Below are positions 1-7,054 of a stretch of DNA of 38,941 bases, piece by piece. Within the stretch, counting starts at the first letter, position 1. Each line of letters opens with the position of its first letter. The notes under the pieces were generated by a model that was given only the letters and a program-made list of their open reading frames with translations, was not told where the DNA came from and made no database searches. Both the position numbers and the translations under genes were made by a program. This DNA is from JANNYA01 sp031422315. Lineage in GTDB: Bacteria > Pseudomonadota > Gammaproteobacteria > Xanthomonadales > SZUA-5. The stretch lies in assembly GCA_031422315.1 (NCBI GenBank), contig JANOQN010000047.1, forward strand, positions 1-38,941, given 5' to 3'.

Positions 1-819
1 GAAAAACGCATTTTAGAACTAGGCAGCATTTTTGCCTGCGGTATTTATTCGTATGCGGTCATGAGCAACCATCTGCATCTGGTGGTCCATATGAGCCCGC
101 AAACTTCCAATTCTTGGTCGCCTGATGAAGTTGCTGCGCGCTGGGTTCGACTTTACCCGGCGCACACGACTGAGCTCTGCGCTCAAAAAGCCGCCGCAAT
201 CGTCGAAAATCCAGCACTCATCGCCGAATATCGCTCCAGATTGACCAATTTATCGTGGTTGATGAAGTCCTTGAGCGAACCGATCGCGCGCCAAGCTAAC
301 GCCGAAGACAAAGTCACCGGTAGATTTTGGGAAGGCCGATTCAAGTGCCAAGCGCTGCTGTCGGAGAGATCGATTCTGTCCGCCATGACTTACGTGGATT
401 TGAATCCAGTACGTGCGAAAATTGCCAGCGGCATTAACACTTCGCGTTACACCAGCATCAAAGCTAGAAATCTGGAAATTCTGCGCGATCAAAGCCAGGC
501 CTGCGCGCCTTTGATGCCGCTGATTGGCGCTAAATCGTTCAATGTGCCGACGCTGACGAATGCTGAGTATATCGATTTAGTCGATTTCACGGGGCGCGAA
601 TGGCATGCAGGCAAGCGAGGGAAAATTCAGTCAACTGAGCCGAAAGCTCTCACAAAACTCGGGCTTGATAAGGATCATTGGACGACGCGGGTAAAGGGCA
701 TCGGTTCGGGTTATTGGCGCGTGGTTGGTGAATTGGAAGAGTTAATCGATAAAGCCAAAGAAATGGCGCAGCGCACGTTATTTGGTACTGGACTGGCTCG
801 GATTTTAAGTAAAGTTTAA
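1..819 (+). CDS. REP-associated tyrosine transposase (RAYT, IS200-like), 5' end outside window
   Basis: The frame is open from base 1, so the N-terminus lies before the window and the first ATG at 61 is internal. Around it the frame reads YAVMSNHLHLVV, the conserved core of the Y1 transposase (HUH) fold that supplies the metal-binding His-x-His pair. Further on, TYVDLNPVRAKI matches the C-terminal helix of RAYTs, whose Tyr is the likely nucleophile. RAYTs nick single-stranded DNA and are thought to spread REP-type palindromes. The region downstream is rich in repeats and hairpins, which fits. The long tail after NPVRA (about 130 residues) suits the larger RAYT subfamily often annotated simply as transposase. 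Family assignment is firm; activity is unknown. Confidence 0.88.
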   Translation, partial: EKRILELGSIFACGIYSYAVMSNHLHLVVHMSPQTSNSWSPDEVAARWVRLYPAHTTELCAQKAAAIVENPALIAEYRSRLTNLSWLMKSLSEPIARQANAEDKVTGRFWEGRFKCQALLSERSILSAMTYVDLNPVRAKIASGINTSRYTSIKARNLEILRDQSQACAPLMPLIGAKSFNVPTLTNAEYIDLVDFTGREWHAGKRGKIQSTEPKALTKLGLDKDHWTTRVKGIGSGYWRVVGELEELIDKAKEMAQRTLFGTGLARILSKV

Positions 820-897
820 GGCAACAGCGCAGTGTTTTTTAATGCCGCGATAGCGGCTGGGGCTGTTGGGTTTTATTAAATAACATGAATTTGAGTT

Positions 898-985
898 TAG
901 TCGTAACCATGGAAAACCAGCGATTTTAAGGCCGCTGGTTTTTTGTTTCCTTTTTGTTTAGGAAAAGTGCGTGTCCGGTGTTGTT
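898..985 (+). repeat. 88-bp direct repeat, copy 1
   Basis: Copy 1 is followed after a 6-bp spacer by copy 2 (992-1079). The copies differ at only about two positions (ggcc/ggtc and agtgcg/agcgcg). Each contains a terminator-shaped inverted repeat and ends in cgtgtccggtgttgtt. Confidence 0.85.
911..950 (+). terminator. Rho-independent-like terminator in repeat copy 1
   Basis: AACCAGCG (915-922) pairs perfectly with CGCTGGTT (933-940) across a 10-nt loop, followed by a T run (941-944, gttt). The outer GGAAA/TTTCC lets the stem extend. It could end transcription of the RAYT gene from the left and, less well, of nothing in particular from the right. Confidence 0.6.
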
Positions 986-991
986 GGTTTG

Positions 992-1079
992 TAGTCGTAA
1001 CCATGGAAAACCAGCGATTTTAAGGTCGCTGGTTTTTTGTTTCCTTTTTGTTTAGGAAAAGCGCGTGTCCGGTGTTGTT
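992..1079 (+). repeat. 88-bp direct repeat, copy 2
   Basis: Second copy of the 88-bp unit, exactly 94 bp downstream of the first. A further 29-bp partial copy of its 3' end lies at 1112-1140. Confidence 0.85.
1005..1044 (+). terminator. Rho-independent-like terminator in repeat copy 2
   Basis: Same hairpin and T tract as in copy 1, displaced by 94 bp. The loop differs by one base (ggtc for ggcc). Confidence 0.6.
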
Positions 1080-1111
1080 ACGGTGTTGTTATCTGTCCGG
1101 TGTTGTTATCC

Positions 1112-1140
1112 TTTAGGAAAAGCGCGTGTCCGGTGTTGTT
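1112..1140 (+). repeat. Partial third copy of the 88-bp repeat (3' end only)
   Basis: These 29 bp match the 3' end of both full repeats (tttaggaaaagcgcgtgtcc and onward). Shorter ctgtccggtgttgtt copies lie just before, suggesting stepwise expansion or decay of the array. Confidence 0.7.
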
Positions 1141-1196
1141 TACGAAAAATGCGTGTCCGAGGCTGTCCTAATTTTAGTGCCGTTTGAGGATATTGC

Positions 1197-1571
1197 CTAA
1201 TATTCACAACGAATAACGCTCTCTCCGGCCTCACATTTTTTCGGTATCCCAATATCAACCCTAAGCGCCACCTCACCGTACCCACAACTAGCAAAAACTG
1301 GCTTTACTGCATTTAAGTTATAAAAAGAAACTTTAGACTCAAAAGCTGATGGCCTTAAAAGCGCTCTTTTAGCCGGATCACCAGAGAAAAGATAAATTTC
1401 TTTTAGCAAAATTTTTCTTTCAGACGAGCTAATTTTTAAGTCTTGACTATGCTTAGACACAACTTCTGACCTGACAGTTATAGTCTGTGGACATAAAAAA
1501 CTTTTCGTTTCGCCTGAATAACTGAAGGTCGGAGCTAGAAGAAATAAAAATAGCAATTTCATGTTTTTCAT
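1197..1571 (-). CDS. Small exported protein, STY0301-like; probable immunity protein for the Rhs toxin
   Basis: This 124-residue product starts with a basic and hydrophobic leader (MKNMKLLFLFLLAPTFSYSG), so it is probably periplasmic. The mature part has FLCPQTI near its start, a central FSGDP segment and paired cysteines toward the end (CGYGEV, KKCEAGE, IRCEY), the layout of proteins filed as STY0301 family. Its ATG overlaps the stop codon of the upstream rhs gene by four bases (1568-1571), so translation is coupled. A periplasmic protein directly behind a toxin with an amidase-like tip is the expected position for cognate immunity. Family match is from memory of conserved features; the immunity role is inferred from position and localisation. 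Confidence 0.7.
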   Translation of the reverse strand: MKNMKLLFLFLLAPTFSYSGETKSFLCPQTITVRSEVVSKHSQDLKISSSERKILLKEIYLFSGDPAKRALLRPSAFESKVSFYNLNAVKPVFASCGYGEVALRVDIGIPKKCEAGESVIRCEY

Positions 1572-4500
1572 TCTTTATCTCTCTGTGACCATTTTGCAGT
1601 TGAGAAGCCACGACCGGAATTAGTGAAATCAGGATTATCCCATTCAAGAACACGGTAATGAAGGCGACCACCACCACTTCCTGATGCCCATTGGTCCAGC
1701 ACATATACGCCAGAAGCATCTTGCCCTAGATAAACTGCTGCATGATTACTACTGTATGCGCCGTCTACGAATCTAGCTATCGCAGTTCCATAAGGGATTT
1801 CAACTCCAAACTTCACCTCACGACCTGGCGCCCAAGTTCTGGTCAACGGGGCACCGAAGGTGTCAGGATGTTGAAGAATATCACTGCATTGCGTGCCAGT
1901 ATTTCCAGGGACATCAAACGCCGGTACGGTGCTTCCGTTTTCGTCCTGTGTCTCAAGCACGTTGTCCCTTGCTGCTTCAGCACCACCCCAGATTCGCTCA
2001 GTCTTTGTCGATTCTAGGCTTTCTATCAACTTGTCAATGTTTTCATCTAAAGCGTTTACCGCGTCAACCAGCCCATGATTAAACGCCAACTGAAAACTAG
2101 CCGTAACCGCCCCATTAGCAAACTTACCACCCGCTATTACCGAACTAGTTCCCCCAACCACAATACTAGCCGCAATCATGGATGGCTCCGACAGCCCTGC
2201 CAGCGCCGGATTCACCGCCTCAACAAGCCCCGCACTTGCAAACCCATGCCCAAACTTACCTCCATTCAGCACACCCATTACCCCACCTGCCGTAGCGTGT
2301 GCGGCAATTTTTGCAGCAAACTGCGGACCGGTTAAGCCACCTTTGCCAGCATAGGACGCCGTTCCTTTAACCAATCCAGATTTCCCCGCGTTCGCCTCAG
2401 CCAGATCACTAAACTTCTGCCCAATCCCATGAAACATAGCCGCACCAAAACCCCCCGTGAGCGCACCTTTCAAAGACCCTGTTTGCACCGCACCGCTAAT
2501 CATGCCAGTAATAACCTTTGCCAACAAACCATTCGCCGCACCCACCAATCCACTGCCCGGCAAAAAGAAGTTTATCGCAATACTCGCCACCGTACGCCAG
2601 TTACTATCAATCCACGCATAGCCCGATGGATCTGTGTAATTCATCGGGTTATTCATGACATAGCTGTAGCGGTTATGGCTTTGCGAGTTGAACGGCGCTT
2701 GCACCAAAATATCGGCGGATAGGAACTTGCCGACCATCGGGTCGTACATACGCCCGCCCATGTGGATCAAATTGCTGGCGTCCAGCATTTCATGGCCGGT
2801 GTAGCCTTTGCGGGTTTCTTTGTTATCAAAACTCGCCACTTGCGCGGTACTCCAAACGCCCCAGCTATCGGATCGGCGCTGGCCCCACACATCAAAGCTC
2901 ATGCGCTGCACTACCGTGCCTGCCGCATCGGTCAATACATCTAATGAACCTAACTTTTCCTCGAAGCGGTAGCGGCGCGTGCTGGATTTGACTACCGCGC
3001 CATTATTGCGTTCGATATTCATCGTAATCACCAGAAAGTTCGACAAATAGCGGCGGAATTCACGGCGCTCGGTAAGTACACCGGAATCAGGCCGATAGGT
3101 GACTTCCATGCCGCCGACATAGTGCGTTAGCCGATCCAGATTGGTGATGTTCGCGCCTTCTTTTCGGCTGACAATCTCGCGCCCGGTGCCATAGGTGTAG
3201 GCGGTGTAGCTGGTGTTGCTGCCAGCGGTGCGAACGCTCAAAGGCTTATCGTGTACGGCGTAAGTCAATACGCGTTCGCTTCCAGACGCTAGGCCCGCAT
3301 TGATTTGATTGCCATTATTGTCATAGCAATACGCGGTGATTGCGCCACCAATGTTGATGCCGCCCAGCATGTTCGGGCCGATGCTTTGGCGCGCGCAGCT
3401 GTTGGTAATACCTGTGTAGCTGCCGGTGACTTGGGTTTGATTGCCCTTGGTGCGGAAATTACCGAAGGCGTCATAGCTAAAATTAGTGACGACCGATTTG
3501 CCAGAAGCGGTAACTGAAGTGCTGGTGATGCGGTTGAGCGCATCGTAGCCAAAGGTTTCCGACAAGCTGGTGCGCAGATCTTTGCGGAACTGCAAATTAC
3601 CCAGCACATCGTAACCGGCATCCACTCCGCCTGAACCTGCCAAGCCGTAGTCCAAATCTTGAATGCTGCCATTGACACCGCTCTTGATGCCCATGAGGCG
3701 GCCGGTGACGCTATCAAAGCTCATACTGCGGCTGAGCGCTACGTTGCCCGCCCGCCGATCATTGATGATTTGCCCGCGTGCGTTGGTTTCTAGGATTTCG
3801 AGAAACACATCCGCGCTGTTTTGCGCATTGACCACTTTGGTTTGAAAGCCAATGCTGTTGTAGACATTTTGCACGCCCACTTTGCGCGCTTGCGCGTTAT
3901 TCAACGCACCCGCATCACCGGCTGGCAATATCAAATCGAAGCTTTGGAAGGTGCGGCCAAAGGCGTCAAAGGTCGTTTCTTGGCGGTAGGTTTTGCCTTC
4001 GATGGTTTGCACTACTACATTGGGACGGCTCAAGCTGTCGTAGCTTGGCGTGCGCGAAAGCTGGGATGCGCTATCGCTCTCTGACGTCAGCTTGCCTTTG
4101 CCGTTAGCACCCAAATCGTATTGCCAGCTGGCGCTAGATTCAGCAGCGCCACTACAGCTGGTAGATTTGTAATCGCTGCGTGCGACCATGCGGCCCATCA
4201 CATCAAAGCGACTGCTCACGCATTGGCCGTTAGCATCCACCTCGGTAATCGCTTCGCCAGCAGCATTGTAGGTGGTGCTACGGGTGCCAGAGTTGGGTTC
4301 AGTCATACTGGAGCGCCTGCCTAACACATCGAACACGGCTGTAGTGCTGATGGTTTGATTTACGCCGTTGGTCGTGCCACTTTGGGTCACCAGCCGCACA
4401 TTGCCGTGCGCGTCATGCCCGAAGCTTGCAGTGGTGCCGAGGTGATCTTTAGATTGCACCACCTCGCCCAACACGGAGCTGAGCTTGTTTGTGGTGTGGC

Positions 4501-4921
4501 CTTTAGGATCGGTCACGGTTTCACTGACGCAGCTTGATGCGCTCGCTTGCAAAGTGCAGCTGCCTAGCGCGTGCAGCGTAGTGGTGACAACGGGGCGTGA
4601 GGGTTTGTCGTCCACATGTACCACCCTGGTAATGCGGCCAAAGTCGTCATAGCTGGTGCGGGTGCAGAACGTGCCACCGCAGCGGCGCAAATCATCGCCC
4701 GCACCAGTCGTGAAATACGGCTCAGTGGTTTCTACCGTGCGGCCTAAGCGATCAAAGCCGGTGGTGCTTGCGCTCCATAAGCTCGGCTCGAATGACTGCG
4801 CCTCGGTCATGATGACCCGCCCGAGTACGTCGTGATAGCTGCGCTGCGTTGGTGCGCCCATCACGGAAACTTCGGTGCGGTACACCGAAGCTTTACTGAG
4901 GGCAATAACCACGTGATTCAA
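1568..4921 (-). CDS. Rhs/YD-repeat protein, N-terminally truncated, with BPSL0067-like amidase toxin tip
   Basis: YD-type repeats (for example YDVLGNLQFRK, YDALNRITST) fill about residues 25-640. The Rhs-associated core follows (KGYTGHEMLD, GGRMYDPMVGKFLSADI, NRYSYVMNNPMNYTDPSG), then a Gly/Ala-rich pretoxin region, then a C-terminal domain of about 115 residues. That tip matches the BPSL0067 family: TQCSDIL with Cys about 1012, PYGTAIARFVDG, SNHAAVYLG with His about 1060, and VLDQW. This Cys/His layout suggests a peptidoglycan amidase like the type VI Tae effectors. The N-terminal half of a normal Rhs protein is missing. The frame opens at about 4950 without an ATG; 4921 is only a TTG, and the first ATG is at residue 21. 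No signal peptide or PAAR/SpvB domain is present. It may be an orphan tip module rather than a working gene. Confidence 0.82.
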   Translation of the reverse strand: MNHVVIALSKASVYRTEVSVMGAPTQRSYHDVLGRVIMTEAQSFEPSLWSASTTGFDRLGRTVETTEPYFTTGAGDDLRRCGGTFCTRTSYDDFGRITRVVHVDDKPSRPVVTTTLHALGSCTLQASASSCVSETVTDPKGHTTNKLSSVLGEVVQSKDHLGTTASFGHDAHGNVRLVTQSGTTNGVNQTISTTAVFDVLGRRSSMTEPNSGTRSTTYNAAGEAITEVDANGQCVSSRFDVMGRMVARSDYKSTSCSGAAESSASWQYDLGANGKGKLTSESDSASQLSRTPSYDSLSRPNVVVQTIEGKTYRQETTFDAFGRTFQSFDLILPAGDAGALNNAQARKVGVQNVYNSIGFQTKVVNAQNSADVFLEILETNARGQIINDRRAGNVALSRSMSFDSVTGRLMGIKSGVNGSIQDLDYGLAGSGGVDAGYDVLGNLQFRKDLRTSLSETFGYDALNRITSTSVTASGKSVVTNFSYDAFGNFRTKGNQTQVTGSYTGITNSCARQSIGPNMLGGINIGGAITAYCYDNNGNQINAGLASGSERVLTYAVHDKPLSVRTAGSNTSYTAYTYGTGREIVSRKEGANITNLDRLTHYVGGMEVTYRPDSGVLTERREFRRYLSNFLVITMNIERNNGAVVKSSTRRYRFEEKLGSLDVLTDAAGTVVQRMSFDVWGQRRSDSWGVWSTAQVASFDNKETRKGYTGHEMLDASNLIHMGGRMYDPMVGKFLSADILVQAPFNSQSHNRYSYVMNNPMNYTDPSGYAWIDSNWRTVASIAINFFLPGSGLVGAANGLLAKVITGMISGAVQTGSLKGALTGGFGAAMFHGIGQKFSDLAEANAGKSGLVKGTASYAGKGGLTGPQFAAKIAAHATAGGVMGVLNGGKFGHGFASAGLVEAVNPALAGLSEPSMIAASIVVGGTSSVIAGGKFANGAVTASFQLAFNHGLVDAVNALDENIDKLIESLESTKTERIWGGAEAARDNVLETQDENGSTVPAFDVPGNTGTQCSDILQHPDTFGAPLTRTWAPGREVKFGVEIPYGTAIARFVDGAYSSNHAAVYLGQDASGVYVLDQWASGSGGGRLHYRVLEWDNPDFTNSGRGFSTAKWSQRDKE

Positions 4922-5045
4922 GGCAATCAGTTTGGCGGCTCGATTGGAACGTCAAGTACCTTCCCGCAGCATTTCTTAGGCCTGGCTGGCATGCCCCAGG
5001 CCCGGCGCGCGCCGAGCCAGAAACACTTGCACATATTCGCATCGT
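4922..5045. other. Junction between rhs module and truncated TonB-receptor gene, with nested palindromes
   Basis: This stretch belongs neither to the YD repeats nor to the receptor. It contains GGCCTGG (4979-4985) pairing with CCAGGCC (4996-5002) around a ggcatgcc core, directly followed by the perfect palindrome CGGCGCGCGCCG (5003-5014). The receptor reading frame loses family similarity at about 5045. The structure looks like a recombination or insertion scar, but no known site is identified. Confidence 0.5.
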
Positions 5046-5553
5046 GCACTTCAACGCGTTCAATAGCACCGGCTGGAATGTTATTTAGATCAACGCCCGC
5101 CTCGTCACCCGGCGATGCAAAGTTCGCCAGCCTGCGGCCATTGAGCAGAATCAGCGTGCTAGAAACACCAATGCCGCGCAGATTTGCGCCATTAAAGCCG
5201 CGCTGGCCTGAGGTGCCATCGGTGATGCTCGCGCCATCGCCCAATGGCGCGGTGTTGGCAGTCAAGGATTTAATCAGCTCGGCAGCGGTCGTCACGCCGC
5301 GTTTTTGGATTTCTTCGCGAGTGACGATTTCGACCGGCAGCGCGGTTTCCGCTGCAACTCGGCGCAGTCTTGAGCCCGTTACCACCACTGCGTCCAACAC
5401 TTCAGAGTCGGCTTTCGCCTGTGGCTCGGATTGTGCTAGAGCCACGCCGGGCAGCGCTAGGCACTGCAAAATAGCCAAACTTAGCAGCGCTTTTTGTAGC
5501 GGCATGCGAGTCGTGCTGCGATTACTCGCAATATCGGAGCGATCAACATTCAT
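4927..5553 (-). pseudogene. TonB-dependent receptor, N-terminal fragment (signal peptide and plug) only
   Basis: The reading frame begins at ATG 5553 with AAGGAA nine bases upstream. It encodes a signal peptide (LLSLAILQCLALPGVALAQ), a TonB-box-like LDAVVVTGSR, then plug-domain motifs in the normal order: LPVEIVTREEIQKRG, GFNGANLRGIGVSSTLILLNGRR and NNIPAGAIERVEV. Full receptors of this type run to 700-1000 residues, continuing with DGASAxYGSDAIGG and a 22-strand barrel. Here similarity stops after AIERVEV (near 5045), and the last ~38 residues (HDANMCKCFW...) are unrelated and Cys/Arg-rich. The barrel is therefore lost and the gene is dead as a transporter. It is divergent from the cyanophycin operon and shares its upstream region, so it may once have been that system's outer-membrane receptor; this is inference. 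Confidence 0.85.
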
Positions 5554-5632
5554 TCAATAGATTCCTTAAGCGGCGAGTGGCGGCTGGACTTTAACCGCGT
5601 TTTTTTCGCAGCAGTGTCAGCTGCGCGCGAAG

Positions 5633-5669
5633 CGTCGCGTCACGGCAATTTGCTGTCGCAAAAGTGCAA
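5633..5669 (+). promoter_or_regulatory. Predicted ArgR (AraC-type) operator, two direct half-sites
   Basis: The half-sites are CGTCGC-N8-AA (5633-5648, one mismatch) and TGTCGC-N8-AA (5654-5669, exact). They lie in the same orientation with starts 21 bp apart, so the first fits the Pseudomonas ArgR half-site TGTCGC-N8-AA-N5 including its N5 spacer. The operator is about 80 bp upstream of the receptor remnant and about 300 bp upstream of the ArgR-like gene. Binding is a prediction. Confidence 0.6.
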
Positions 5670-5737
5670 TGTTTCGGGGTTTGGAATCATTTGGCATCGT
5701 TTGCGAGAGTGCTGATCGCAATACAAAACTCGGCGGC

Positions 5738-5781
5738 GGGGCGAGGGAGCTGTTCGCGGCATTGAACGCTTCCCTCGCCCC
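5738..5781. repeat. GC-rich inverted repeat
   Basis: GGGGCGAGGGA (5738-5748) is the exact complement of TCCCTCGCCCC (5771-5781). Inner GTTC/GAAC pairs extend the stem. It lies between divergent genes and has no T tract, so a terminator role is unlikely; it may be a REP/MITE-type element or an mRNA leader structure. Confidence 0.6.
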
Positions 5782-5827
5782 TTGCGTTTAGCATTGAATC
5801 TGCGCTGAGCCCTCGTAAGCCAAAAAT

Positions 5828-5843
5828 TTGCGCCAAAGCGACA
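5828..5843 (-). promoter_or_regulatory. Possible isolated ArgR half-site
   Basis: The minus strand reads TGTCGC-N8-AA here, an exact match to the ArgR half-site consensus. No good partner was seen 21 bp on either side, so confidence is low. Confidence 0.35.
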
Positions 5844-5974
5844 CCGGCTTGCCGGTTTGGCGCGCACGGCTGATTTGCCACCCGAATCCGATTGCGACTA
5901 TGCAATCATTCTGATGCTGAGCGGCCATTGTCTAGCCAACCCCGCCCACCCCCATCAACCCCGCAGAACCCAAC

Positions 5975-7054
5975 TTGCCTATCGCTCAACCACCCACATT
6001 CGGCCACCCTAAACGCTACGGCTTTCTATTACTGCCGCGTTTTTCATTGCACAGCTTAGGGTGTGCAACCGAAGTGCTGCGCGTTGCCAACACGCTATTG
6101 GGCGGGCGTGCGTTGGAATTTGTGCTGCTATCTTGTGATGGCCAGCCGGTAGCGGCGGCGGGTGGTGAAGTGCTGGTGCCTGGCCACGGCTTAGATGCCA
6201 TGCCAGTGCTGTCTGGCTTATTCTTGATTGCTGAAACTGCGCCGCTTGAGTGCGATAAACGATTTGTCGAAGCCTGTGTAGTGCAGTTGCGCATCGCCTG
6301 CGCGCAAATTGAGCTGTTTAATGGCGTGCTAGGTGGAATCGGCGTGGGCGCTGCGTGGCTGGCGCACGCGGGCTATTTGCAAGGGCGGCGCTGCACGGTG
6401 TCAGCGGCGCAGGTGGAAGCGCTAAAATTGGCGGCGCCCGATTGCGTTGTGTCGAGTTTTGTCTATGAGATTGATCAGAATCGGCTGAGCTGTGCGGGCG
6501 GCAGCGCGGTGATCGATATGATGATTGCCTGGCTTACCCGCATACATGGCGAGCGCTTGAGCCAAGGACTATTAAGCCACTTTGGCTTGCAGCGGCTGCG
6601 AGGTGCTGATGAGCGCCAAAGCCAAAGCAGCGCAGCGCCCATCGGTGCGTCAGTCAAATTAGCCGAGGCGGTGGCGCTGATGGAAGCGAACTTGGGTGAG
6701 CCTCTATCAACTGAAGAAATTGCCGGTTTAGTCGGCGTTTCCAGGCGCCAGCTGGAGCGCTTGTTTAAGCAGCATTTGGATACTTTGCCATCGCGCTGGT
6801 ACCTGGAGCAGCGCTTGACCTGTGCGCGGCGCATGCTGATGCATACATCGCAGTCCATTTTGCAAATTGGTTTGAGCTGCGGTTTTACCTCCGGTGCGCA
6901 TTTCTCTAACGCCTACCGGCAATTTTTTGCACACACCCCGCGCGATGAGCGCAGTGCCCGTGCGCTGGCTTGGCGCAGCACAGCCCCGATAGCGCAATTA
7001 CCTACTTCCACCCTGCACGACAGCAAAACACTGATGCCGAAGGAATTATCATGA
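5975..7054 (+). CDS. argR: AraC-family arginine-responsive regulator (ArgR-like), DJ-1/PfpI plus AraC HTH
   Basis: Residues about 14-190 form a GlxA-type DJ-1/PfpI sensor domain (YGFLLLPRFSLHSLGCATEVLRVAN at its start, LSCAGGSAVIDMMIAWL at its end). Residues about 235-335 form the double helix-turn-helix of AraC proteins (LSTEEIAGLVGVSRRQLERLFK; ILQIGLSCGFTSGAHFSNAYRQFF). This is the architecture of Pseudomonas ArgR, which activates arginine uptake and succinyltransferase genes. The only available start is TTG at 5975 with no clear ribosome site; no in-frame ATG precedes it. The stop overlaps the next start codon by four bases (7051-7054), placing the regulator first in the operon it probably controls. 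An ArgR-type operator lies upstream at 5633-5669. Close homologues outside arginine metabolism also exist, so the ligand is inferred from context. Confidence 0.82.
   Translation: MPIAQPPTFGHPKRYGFLLLPRFSLHSLGCATEVLRVANTLLGGRALEFVLLSCDGQPVAAAGGEVLVPGHGLDAMPVLSGLFLIAETAPLECDKRFVEACVVQLRIACAQIELFNGVLGGIGVGAAWLAHAGYLQGRRCTVSAAQVEALKLAAPDCVVSSFVYEIDQNRLSCAGGSAVIDMMIAWLTRIHGERLSQGLLSHFGLQRLRGADERQSQSSAAPIGASVKLAEAVALMEANLGEPLSTEEIAGLVGVSRRQLERLFKQHLDTLPSRWYLEQRLTCARRMLMHTSQSILQIGLSCGFTSGAHFSNAYRQFFAHTPRDERSARALAWRSTAPIAQLPTSTLHDSKTLMPKELS

Larger units (their letters stand above)
820..1196. other. Gene-free, repeat-rich tail of the RAYT gene
   Basis: No coding frame is credible here. The stretch holds a small GC hairpin (GCCGC-GATA-GCGGC, 844-857), two tandem 88-bp repeats and a partial third copy. 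The motif gtgtccggtgttgtt recurs several times, ending in a variant near 1151-1168. Such repeats next to RAYT genes are typical substrates or debris of the transposase, but that link is inferred. Confidence 0.6.
5554..5974. other. Divergent control region between receptor remnant and arginine/cyanophycin operon
   Basis: No gene is seen in these 421 bases. The region holds a predicted ArgR operator (5633-5669), a further reverse-oriented ArgR half-site (5828-5843) and a strong GC-rich inverted repeat (5738-5781). No convincing -35/-10 pair was identified by eye. Confidence 0.65.

Noticed and set aside
898..1168. CRISPR-like array
   Set aside because: There are only two full repeats, the spacer is 6 bp, and no cas genes are present.
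2075..2722. Several plus-strand frames with Thr/Arg-rich peptides inside 1742-4537
   Set aside because: All are antisense to the Rhs coding region and reflect its codon pattern.
4832..5560. Plus-strand frame of 242 codons over the receptor and rhs boundary
   Set aside because: It is the antisense shadow of the receptor fragment; it has no signal, no family features and no ribosome site.
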